Below are positions 1 to 6,093 of a DNA stretch of 13,596 nucleotides, piece after piece (within the stretch, counting starts at the first letter, position 1; each line of letters opens with the position of its first letter). A program made the position numbers and the translations under genes. Under the pieces are notes generated by a model. That model saw only the letters and a program-made list of their open reading frames with translations. It was not told the DNA's origin and searched no databases. The stretch is from JAOTYV01 sp041557595 (GTDB lineage: Bacteria; Pseudomonadota; Alphaproteobacteria; UBA8366), in the NCBI GenBank assembly GCA_041557595.1, contig JBFFGE010000127.1:1-13596 (forward strand), given 5' to 3'.

Positions 1-889
1 CATTCTCGACTATGCCCTGCTGGTCCTCCTTGCGCTGCTGTGGGGCAGCTCCTACGCCTTCATCAAGATCGCGGTGGAAACCGTCCCGCCGCTCACCACC
101 ATCGCCGTGCGCGCAGTCCTTGCGGGGTTGATCCTGGCGGCCGTCGCGGCGATCCAGGGCCATAACCTCGATTCCGTTCGGGGGCATTGGCGCGCTCTGC
201 TGATTCAGGCGCTGCTGAACAGCATCCTTCCCTTCACGCTGATCGCCTGGAGCCTGCTCTATATCGACAGCGGCCTCGCGGGCATCCTCAACGCCACGCC
301 GCCGATCTTCGTGCTCCTCATCACGTATCTCTGGACCCGGCACGAACCGGTCACCGTTTCCCGCCTGCTTGGCGTCGCCGCAGGCATTACCGGCGTCGCG
401 CTGATGATCGGGGTCGATGCCTTGTCGGGCCTGGGGCTGAGCGCGCTGGCGCAGCTCGCCGTGACGGGTGCCAGCCTGTGTTACGGATTCGCCGCCATCT
501 ATGGCCGACGCTTCAACGCGGTGCCGCCGGCGGCCACCGGCGCCGGGACCATGATGTGGGCAGCGGCCGTCCTGATCCCGCTGAGCCTCGCCGTCGACCG
601 GCCGTGGACGCTCTCGCCCTCCGCCGCGTCGCTGGCCGCGCTGTTCGTCCTGGCCGCCTTCAGTACCGCCCTGGCGCTGATCCTGTATTTCCGGCTGATC
701 CGCACCCTGGGTTCGATGGAATTGACCAGCAACAGCTATCTCCGGGTCGCGGTCAGCGTCTTCGTCGGGGTGGCGTTCCTTGGCGAATCCGTTGGCTGGT
801 CGACCGCCGCGGGGCTGATCCTCATCCTGGCCGGCGTCGCGACCATCAACCGGGCAAAACGCGGCGCCGCGCCGAATTCAGCGCAATAG
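1..889 (+). CDS. DMT-superfamily (EamA) transporter, 5' end missing
   Basis: This is the C-terminal majority of an inner-membrane drug/metabolite exporter; the window starts inside it and the first full codon is at base 2. The visible protein opens with a WGSSYAFIK stretch, typical of the first EamA helix. It continues as about nine or ten hydrophobic helices, with an apparent internal repeat: the first half ends near the GVALMIGVDAL helix and the second half ends near LILAGVATINR. A short basic tail follows (RAKRGAAPNSAQ). Such proteins usually export amino acids or small metabolites; nothing here identifies the substrate. Only a few N-terminal residues are probably missing, since EamA proteins are about 290-300 residues long. 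The stop lies 6 bases from the stop of the convergent isomerase-like gene. An ATG at base 74 is internal, because the reading frame and family homology extend upstream of it. Confidence 0.9.
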   Translation, partial: ILDYALLVLLALLWGSSYAFIKIAVETVPPLTTIAVRAVLAGLILAAVAAIQGHNLDSVRGHWRALLIQALLNSILPFTLIAWSLLYIDSGLAGILNATPPIFVLLITYLWTRHEPVTVSRLLGVAAGITGVALMIGVDALSGLGLSALAQLAVTGASLCYGFAAIYGRRFNAVPPAATGAGTMMWAAAVLIPLSLAVDRPWTLSPSAASLAALFVLAAFSTALALILYFRLIRTLGSMELTSNSYLRVAVSVFVGVAFLGESVGWSTAAGLILILAGVATINRAKRGAAPNSAQ

Positions 890-895
890 ACCGGC

Positions 896-1720
896 TCAGA
901 AAATGATCGGCCGGAAGAAGCCGGCAGCCTCCGCCATCGCGTCATCGACCGATTGGCCATCCCGCAACGGCTGATGCACCGTGAACCAGCCGTCATACCC
1001 GACCGCGCGCAGCGTCTCGACAATGGGCAGGACGTCGACCCCGCCGGCATCGTCCAACGGGACATAGCGGACCCCCACCACACCCTGTCGCCGGGACGGA
1101 AAACTGATCGGCGACGCCGGATCGAGCCGCACATTCTGGAAGAACACGTTGAACAGATGCGGCGCCAACCGGCGCACCGCGTCGGGTCCGTAATCGCCGC
1201 CGCACGCCATGACATTCGCCGCATCGAAGGTGATGCCGAAATTGTCGCGGCCCACGCCGGTCACCACTTCCAGCGCCAGGTCCACCGTTTCGCACAGCGT
1301 GCCCCAATGGGTTTGATGGGCGATTGCAAGGCCGCGTTCGGCGGCCATGTCCGCGGCGCGGCGCATACGCCCGATATCCTCGGCGTTATGCGCCATCACG
1401 CGGATCAGGCCGCTCCCCAGCGCCTCCGCCAGGTCGAGGTAGGGCGTGATGTTGAGCAAAGCCGCCGTGGCGTCCGCCGTATTGGCGGCCAGGGCAACAT
1501 CGCCGGTCACCAGCGAGACCGCCAGCCCCTGCGCGTCCAGCAAGCGCTTTACCTCGGCGGCGCGCGCCGGGGGCGACGCCACGGAAACCACCGAGGCCCG
1601 CATCGACACTCCGTCGAAGCCCAGCGCCGCCGCCTTGGGCGCGAGCACGTCAATCGGGATCGCCCCAACATCCTTGCGCTTCGGCGATTCCGCAATGCGA
1701 ACGGATAGGGAAAGTTTCAT
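896..1720 (-). CDS. Sugar phosphate isomerase/epimerase-like TIM-barrel protein
   Basis: A 274-residue protein of the xylose-isomerase-like / AP-endonuclease-2 fold. The beta strands and loops are readable: LGFDGVSMR near 33-41, GLAVSLVTGDVA near 65-76, LGSGLIRVMAHN near 101-112, LAIAHQTHWGTLCETVD near 131-147, FGITFDAANV near 161-170, LFNVFFQNVRLD near 189-200 and GYDGWFTVHQPL near 241-252. Asp166 fits the usual metal-binding Asp. The positions that normally carry Glu and His are occupied by AHQTH and FFQN, so the metal site differs from the textbook set. The ATG at 1720 is preferred: the frame extends 12 codons further to a TTG, but MKLSLSVRIAESP is a typical start for the family. No strong Shine-Dalgarno is visible. 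The substrate cannot be deduced, since the neighbours are unrelated. Confidence 0.82.
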   Translation of the reverse strand: MKLSLSVRIAESPKRKDVGAIPIDVLAPKAAALGFDGVSMRASVVSVASPPARAAEVKRLLDAQGLAVSLVTGDVALAANTADATAALLNITPYLDLAEALGSGLIRVMAHNAEDIGRMRRAADMAAERGLAIAHQTHWGTLCETVDLALEVVTGVGRDNFGITFDAANVMACGGDYGPDAVRRLAPHLFNVFFQNVRLDPASPISFPSRRQGVVGVRYVPLDDAGGVDVLPIVETLRAVGYDGWFTVHQPLRDGQSVDDAMAEAAGFFRPIIF

Positions 1721-1801
1721 TGCCGGAGTAGAGCAAATAAGCGGCCGGCTGTGCAAATTATGGAACGGGAACCGCGCGTTCTCACGGTTTTGGGAAGCTC
1801 C

Positions 1802-2185
1802 CTAGTCGCTCGCGCTGGCCCCGCCGGTGACGCCATCCACCACCTTGTCCACAAAGTCGCTCTCGAAAGGCCGCGGCTCTGAATCGGCGTCCTGAAATTC
1901 ATTAGGATCATCGGATTTACCGCCAACCGGTTCGTCGCGGAAGCCATCCCAGATATAGTCCAGCATGTCGCCGGCATCGTCGCCATAGGCGGTTCCAATG
2001 ACGGTATTGGCATTGGAGGCATCTTTCCGCCGGTGCCGCCGGCCCCGGTAAAAAGCCTCGGCCAGCAACCCGACAATCAAGACGACCGGAATTGCCGACC
2101 AGTACAAGGCGCCCGGCATCGGTTCATGGGCGAATGTCGCAGCGGTCACGATAATCAAGCCGAATAGCAGGACAAGGCCGGTCAT
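1802..2185 (-). CDS. Small membrane protein of unknown function (tandem paralogue A)
   Basis: I do not recognise a family for this 127-residue protein. Residues 1-18 and about 26-44 are hydrophobic and form two likely transmembrane helices separated by a short loop (AHEPMPG). A basic patch follows (YRGRRHRRKD, 46-55) and would place the tail in the cytoplasm. The C-terminal 70 residues are acidic and low in complexity (DDAGDMLDYIWDGF, then many D/E/S), probably flexible. An AAGGG Shine-Dalgarno lies 8 bases before the ATG. The ALYWSAIP...AEAFYRGRR segment lines up with ALFWAAIP...FEAGRRGRR of the next gene upstream on the same strand, so the two look like diverged duplicates. The start is clear; the function is unknown. 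Confidence 0.72.
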   Translation of the reverse strand: MTGLVLLFGLIIVTAATFAHEPMPGALYWSAIPVVLIVGLLAEAFYRGRRHRRKDASNANTVIGTAYGDDAGDMLDYIWDGFRDEPVGGKSDDPNEFQDADSEPRPFESDFVDKVVDGVTGGASASD

Positions 2186-2352
2186 CGTCGCATCCCTTCA
2201 TCGAGCCAAAAGATCAATGAATCAGGTATGCATCGCGGCGCGATTTACAAGGTGCAATCGCCCTGTTAACCGTTTATTTTCAATGTGTTGTTAACCATAT
2301 TTGCGGATGAACAAGAAGCAGAAACGCCGGCTGAATGGCGAATGTACAGGTT
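2186..2352. promoter_or_regulatory. Intergenic region with duplicated GGTTAACA, likely promoter of the downstream minus-strand gene
   Basis: This spacer between the two small membrane-protein genes is more AT-rich than its surroundings. The octamer TGTTAACC (GGTTAACA on the minus strand) occurs twice, at 2264-2271 and 2289-2296, 25 bases apart. The stretch 2280-2294 reads TCAA-N7-TTAA, one mismatch from the alphaproteobacterial CtrA half-site pair TTAA-N7-TTAA. These elements lie 80-110 bases upstream of the 2185 start, a plausible position for regulator binding. No clear -35/-10 pair could be fixed by eye. Confidence 0.35.
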
Positions 2353-2709
2353 CTAAAAACCACCGCCGCCGCCATCGCCCCCGCCGCCCACATCGCCATC
2401 GAAGCCCGAGAATCCGGGATCGGCATTGACCATACCCTCGCCCGACATCGGCTCGGCGCCCGCGTCGCCTGAAGTCAGCCCCATCCACACCCCGTGAAAT
2501 ATGATCATGCCCGCGGCCAGGCGCGAGGCCTCGTCCATCGCGTCGTATTTTTTGTTCTTTGCCAGCAACCGGCGGCCGCGGCGGCCCGCCTCGAACAACC
2601 ATGTACAGAGCAGGATGCCCGGAATAGCGGCCCAAAACAGTGCCACGGGAAACGGCACATAGACGAAAATCGCTATCAGCGCGGCCAGCAGCACGACAAG
2701 ACGGAGCAT
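2353..2709 (-). CDS. Small membrane protein with Gly-rich C-terminus (tandem paralogue B)
   Basis: An unrecognised 118-residue protein. Residues 1-19 (MLRLVVLLAALIAIFVYVP) and 21-40 (PVALFWAAIPGILLCTWLFE) form two likely membrane helices. A basic segment follows (GRRGRRLLAKNKK, 42-54), then a possible amphipathic or third weak helix (AAGMIIFHGVWMGL, 65-78). The C-terminus is acidic and glycine-rich, ending in a GDVGGGGDGGGGGF run that resembles the Gly/Phe-rich tails seen on some small bacterial membrane proteins. The start has an AAGGG Shine-Dalgarno 9 bases upstream, in a leader resembling that of the neighbour at 2185 (both contain GAAGGGAT). The shared AL[FY]W[AS]AIP core and basic cluster argue for duplication. 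Function unknown. Confidence 0.7.
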   Translation of the reverse strand: MLRLVVLLAALIAIFVYVPFPVALFWAAIPGILLCTWLFEAGRRGRRLLAKNKKYDAMDEASRLAAGMIIFHGVWMGLTSGDAGAEPMSGEGMVNADPGFSGFDGDVGGGGDGGGGGF

Positions 2710-2891
2710 GGGCGGTATCCCTTCCTTATCCGCTATACCCTAATTAATTGACCCAATTTCCGAGAAAGGCAAGGGCGACCACGTGCCATGGCGCAACGCC
2801 TGTTGTACGATTTGGCCAAATTGCGGATTGGAGCGGCGCACTGACGACCGTCCAATCCTCCACCGAATTCACGCCTCAGGGAGCTACGAGC
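2710..2891. promoter_or_regulatory. Divergent intergenic region with perfect ATTTGGCCAAAT palindrome
   Basis: This spacer separates the divergent small membrane protein (-) and SDR (+) genes. It contains a 12-base perfect palindrome, ATTTGGCCAAAT, at 2810-2821, with one further pairing pair outside it (C2808/G2823). It is centred about 76 bases before the SDR start, where an operator for a dimeric repressor could sit. The minus-strand promoter region is AT-rich (2741-2750, with TATAG nearby at 2734-2738). The frame of the SDR stays open back to an ATG-less start at 2748, but residues encoded there are not SDR-like. Confidence 0.35.
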
Positions 2892-3656
2892 ATGACGGAT
2901 CGGAACCGGGAACTGGAAGGCAAGGTCGCGATTGTCACCGGCAGCGCGCGGAATATCGGCCGCAGCACCGCCGAGGAACTGGCGCGCGCCGGCGCGGCGG
3001 TCACCATCAATGCGGTGAGCGCCGTCGACCTCTGCGAGGAAGTGGCGGCGGGCATCCAAGACGCCGGCGGAAAAGCGATCGTGGTCCAGGCCGATATCAC
3101 CAAACAGGACGATGTGCAGCGCCTGGTCGACCGGACCGTCGCCGAACTGGGCGGGATCGATATCCTGATCAACAATGCGGCGGTGCGGAACAAGCGCCCG
3201 TTCACCGAGTTGACGTTCGAGGATTGGGAGCGCCTGCGCGCAGTGGCGCTCGATGGCGCCTTCCGTGTCTCGATGGCCTGCGCGCCCCACATCGTCAAGC
3301 GCGGCAGCGGCTCGATCGTCGGCATACACGGCCTGAACTCCTACTCGGCGGGCGACGGCGGCGCGCACCGATCGGCGGTGAAGGACGGCATGGCCGGTAT
3401 GATCCGGGGCATCGCGAAGGATCTCGGCCCGCATGGCGTCACCGCCAATATCGCCGTGGTCGGCCCCTTCGATACGGAGCGTTCCGGCAGCAGCGGCGCG
3501 CCCCGGCCCCGGCGGGCGCATACGGATATCCCGATGGGCCGACTCGGTCTGCCGCAGGACATGGCCGATCTGGTTCGCTTCCTGGTAGGGCCCTATTCGC
3601 GTTTCATCACCGGCCAAACGATCCAGCTCAACGGCGGCGCGTTGATGCCGCATTGA
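2892..3656 (+). CDS. Atypical short-chain dehydrogenase/reductase (SDR)
   Basis: A 254-residue Rossmann-fold protein of usual SDR length. Visible: the nucleotide-binding loop TGSARNIG (16-23), a coenzyme-contacting Asp in QADIT (66-70), INNAAVR (93-99, equivalent of NNAG), and the C-terminal ITGQTIQLNGGALMP (239-253, matching the usual TGQ...DGG end). Catalytic positions are unusual. At the YxxxK motif only Lys164 remains; the Tyr position is Arg160 within GAHRSAVK. The catalytic Ser position is Gly147 (IHG), and the tetrad Asn is Ala119 (VALDGAF). Some SDRs of the FabG-like group carry a comparable AHxxxxK arrangement, so this may be an established divergent branch. The ATG at 2892 is chosen for its AGGGAG (2878-2883) 8 bases upstream and because SDR homology starts right after it. 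It is convergent with the ankyrin gene. Substrate unknown. Confidence 0.88.
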   Translation: MTDRNRELEGKVAIVTGSARNIGRSTAEELARAGAAVTINAVSAVDLCEEVAAGIQDAGGKAIVVQADITKQDDVQRLVDRTVAELGGIDILINNAAVRNKRPFTELTFEDWERLRAVALDGAFRVSMACAPHIVKRGSGSIVGIHGLNSYSAGDGGAHRSAVKDGMAGMIRGIAKDLGPHGVTANIAVVGPFDTERSGSSGAPRPRRAHTDIPMGRLGLPQDMADLVRFLVGPYSRFITGQTIQLNGGALMPH

Positions 3657-3680
3657 GGCCGGCCGCCTGCGAGGCCGTTC

Positions 3681-5198
3681 TCAGTCGATCGTGCGCACAT
3701 GCACGGTGAACCATTGGCCCTTATCGTCGCCGGACCGCTGCAGCCCGCCATAAAGCTCGACCCGGCCGCCTTCGATTAGCGGCGCCGGGTAATACGCCTG
3801 TTCCGATATCGGGCCGGTCGACGCGTCGGAGAGCAGCCGGCCAGGCATCTGCACCGGATTGTCGAAGGCGATCACAAGCCGGTCCGAAGCCCGGTCGATC
3901 CGAACGAGGCGCCCGACATAGCCCCGCGCGCCACGCAGATCGTACCGGCGGACCGTCTCGGCGGACCGCAGCAGCGCTTGCGCCAACGGCGCCTCCGGAC
4001 TTCCCACGCCCATATCGCCGATGGCCTTGCGATAGCTCCAGACGCGGTTGCGCCGCCAGGCATTCGCCAAATGCCGGCTCATGCCGCGCAAATTTCGATC
4101 CGACATCAATGGCCGCGCATTGACGTTGCCGCTGAGAGGACGGGTCGGGAATCCGGCGTCGCGAAAAACCGTCACCAATTCCCAATGCTCATGCCGCGCG
4201 GCGAGTTCGGCCGGCGACTCATTGTTATTGTCGCGCAGATTGCGGTCGGCGCCCTCGCCCAACAAGGCGATTGCGCCGTCGCGATTTCCTTTCATGGCGG
4301 CCAGATGCAAGGCGCTGCGGCCATTGCGGTCCAGCGCGTCGACCGGCACCCCATTGGCGGCCAGCAGCGGAATCAACCGAGCATCACCGGAGATCGCCCA
4401 ATGCAGCGGTGTTTCCTGGTAGACGGTCCGAACCGCGGTGTCCGCCCCGTTGGCGATCAGCATTGCCGCCATGTCGACCTGCCCATTGACCGCCGCGGCA
4501 TGCAAAGGCGTCACATCGCCAACGCCGCGGGCGTCGACCCGCGCGCCGGCAGTGATCAGGAGGCTGGCAATCTGCTTACGGCCCGACGCCACCGTCAGCA
4601 TGAGCGGCGTCAGCAGGTTCTTGTCGCGCAAATCCGGATCGACGCCGCGCTGAAGCAGCTTGCGGAGGCGCGGAACGTCGCCCCGTTTGGTCAGGGCAAA
4701 GAGCTGGGATTTATGTCGGTCCGACTCGCGGGCACGGCTCGTTCCTGCCCTCGCGTAGGCGTCGCCGTTCCAACTCATGCGCCGGCCGCCGACCAGCAGA
4801 TCCCGCCAACCGGATACGCTGGCGGTATCCAGCGTCACGACCTCCCGCTCGCCGCGCAAGGCGGAGCCGAGAAACCGGTATTGCCCCCGGCGATGACCGA
4901 GGATTTCGACGGCGCACCCCTTTACGTTGCAGCGATGCTTGGCGGTCCAAAGAATGACCAGCGCCGGGTGCTCCCGCGGCCCGCCGAGGCCGGCAATGCC
5001 GATGATCGCCTCGTTCTTCTGTATGCCTGCGACGCTTTTCGGGAACACACCGCCAATCGCCGCGATCGCCCATTCCGGTGCGTCACCGCCCCGGAGCCAC
5101 CGGATATCCTGCGGCAATTGCGGTGACGGCGCAGCCGCGCCCGCGTTGGCGACGGTCAAGGATAGAAACAAGGCTATCAGCGACGGCAGGAGCCGCAT
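3681..5198 (-). CDS. Exported ankyrin-repeat protein
   Basis: A 505-residue protein with a Sec-type signal peptide (MRLLPSLIALFLSLTVANAGAAA, cleavage near 20-23), so probably periplasmic or surface-associated. Residues 31-150 form a domain I do not recognise, with a Cys pair (CNVKGC, 90-95) that could form a disulfide, and a GWRDLLVGG...WNGDAYA segment like that of small exported domains. About six ankyrin repeats follow between 163 and 350; the clearest are DVTPLHAAAVNGQ (228-240), QETPLHWAISGD (261-272) and GRSALHLAAMKGN (293-305). The last 150 residues are another unrecognised domain. Ankyrin repeats bind proteins; the partner is unknown. The start at 5198 is chosen because it begins the signal peptide and has GGAG 10 bases upstream; a codon 12 residues earlier would bury the signal. 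It lies downstream of the DUF1194 gene with a 141-base gap. Confidence 0.85.
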   Translation of the reverse strand: MRLLPSLIALFLSLTVANAGAAAPSPQLPQDIRWLRGGDAPEWAIAAIGGVFPKSVAGIQKNEAIIGIAGLGGPREHPALVILWTAKHRCNVKGCAVEILGHRRGQYRFLGSALRGEREVVTLDTASVSGWRDLLVGGRRMSWNGDAYARAGTSRARESDRHKSQLFALTKRGDVPRLRKLLQRGVDPDLRDKNLLTPLMLTVASGRKQIASLLITAGARVDARGVGDVTPLHAAAVNGQVDMAAMLIANGADTAVRTVYQETPLHWAISGDARLIPLLAANGVPVDALDRNGRSALHLAAMKGNRDGAIALLGEGADRNLRDNNNESPAELAARHEHWELVTVFRDAGFPTRPLSGNVNARPLMSDRNLRGMSRHLANAWRRNRVWSYRKAIGDMGVGSPEAPLAQALLRSAETVRRYDLRGARGYVGRLVRIDRASDRLVIAFDNPVQMPGRLLSDASTGPISEQAYYPAPLIEGGRVELYGGLQRSGDDKGQWFTVHVRTID

Positions 5199-5339
5199 GA
5201 TCGATATTCTCCGACAGGTCTCCGTGGCGCGCATGGCGCGCGAACACAGAGTGTTCCCGGAACCGTTAATAAAATATTGAATTTATGCTAATCGCCATGA
5301 AGATGGCGGCATCGTTGTCGCCCCGGATGGGCGCCGCCC
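5199..5339 (-). promoter_or_regulatory. Leader/promoter region of the ankyrin-repeat gene
   Basis: An AT-rich block (5265-5292) in an otherwise GC-rich sequence is the most promoter-like segment between the DUF1194 stop and the ankyrin start. Just downstream on the minus strand is a perfect inverted repeat, GAACAC-AGA-GTGTTC (5242-5256), next to a direct repeat GGCGCGC (5226-5232 and 5235-5241). These could form an operator or a leader hairpin. No consensus -35/-10 pair could be assigned, so this is a candidate only. Confidence 0.3.
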
Positions 5340-6083
5340 CTACCGAACCGCTACATCTGACCCGGCCGGCTCGCCGACGATCTCCAGGATCATTTTCTTC
5401 AGGATTGCCGCGGCGAAGGCAGTCCGATTTTCCACCTTGAGAACGAAGGACGCCGGCCCGCCGGTTACCGCCTCACGGAAGTATTCGGGCAGTTCCGGCA
5501 TCAGCGGCCGCTCGATCGCCAGCGCGTTGATGACGATGCGCCGCGCGACGATCGCATCGCGCACGAGACGCACCGGCCTGCCGATGGTATTCGGGCCGTC
5601 ACCGGAAATATCGATCACCCGGCGGGTTCCCTTGAAGGCATTGCTCTCGATCGAGGCTGCGGCAAAATACAGGGCATCCCCGACGGCATTGCCGCCCTGG
5701 CAATCCATGAAGGGCTGCGCCATTATCCTGTCGCCGAAGGCTGCGGCATCCGCCTTGCCGGCGATCCTGCTCCAGGGCACCGCAAGGCGTTCGCAGCCAT
5801 CGGCCGCGAATTCGATATAGGCGACCGCAATGGCGCCGTGCAATCCGCCAGTGATCGCGTCCAGCACCCGACTATTGGTAAGCGCATCGCGATAGCCCTG
5901 CCGCTGCAAACGCGTTTCCGCCTCGTCGATGCTGCCGGAGGCATCCACCACAAACGCCAGCTCGACATCGACCTTCGTCTCCTGCGCGCCCGACGGCACG
6001 GATCCGAACACGAGCGAGACGAGGGCCAACAGACGGCCTACCCGCATCGAACAACGCCCGATTCTGCGCATCCGTGTCCGCAT
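5340..6083 (-). CDS. DUF1194 family von Willebrand factor A-like exported protein
   Basis: A 247-residue protein matching the DUF1194 family by its opening VDVELAFVVDASGSIDEAE (38-56) and the ISGDGPNT segment (159-166). It is a VWA-like fold with a MIDAS motif D47-A-S49-G-S51; the family is small, exported and of unknown role in Alphaproteobacteria. Two cysteines (97 and 128) could pair in the periplasm. The N-terminus is a signal peptide with a basic n-region and hydrophobic core (VGRLLALVSLVFGSVPSGAQ). Start choice is uncertain: ATGs lie at 6107, 6083, 6071 and 6047. The 6083 codon is preferred because a GAGAG sits 4 bases upstream and the 6107 one would overlap the ArgJ-like gene. It begins 10 bases after that stop, so the two are almost surely co-transcribed. 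Confidence 0.85.
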   Translation of the reverse strand: MRTRMRRIGRCSMRVGRLLALVSLVFGSVPSGAQETKVDVELAFVVDASGSIDEAETRLQRQGYRDALTNSRVLDAITGGLHGAIAVAYIEFAADGCERLAVPWSRIAGKADAAAFGDRIMAQPFMDCQGGNAVGDALYFAAASIESNAFKGTRRVIDISGDGPNTIGRPVRLVRDAIVARRIVINALAIERPLMPELPEYFREAVTGGPASFVLKVENRTAFAAAILKKMILEIVGEPAGSDVAVR

Positions 6084-6093
6084 GTCACTCTCG

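Noticed and set aside
736..1224. A 162-codon open frame on the minus strand
   Set aside because: It overlaps the isomerase-like gene and the exporter in other frames and has a shadow-type Arg/Ser/Trp composition.
1770..1789. AACCG/CGGTT inverted repeat as a terminator of the 1802-2185 gene
   Set aside because: Only a five-base stem with a ten-base loop and no T-run on the minus strand.
2748..2753. TTGACC as a -35 box for the SDR
   Set aside because: No -10 at a suitable distance; the downstream bases are GC-rich.
2748..2891. N-terminal extension of the SDR frame
   Set aside because: No homology to SDRs and no Shine-Dalgarno; a good one precedes 2892.
2733..3653. A 306-codon open frame on the minus strand
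   Set aside because: It is antisense to the SDR gene and has no recognisable motif.
3978..5126. A 382-codon open frame on the plus strand
   Set aside because: It is antisense to the ankyrin-repeat gene, whose repeats are clear in the true frame.
5242..5256. SOS (LexA) box
   Set aside because: Neither the alphaproteobacterial GAAC-N7-GAAC direct repeat nor the Gram-positive spacing is met.
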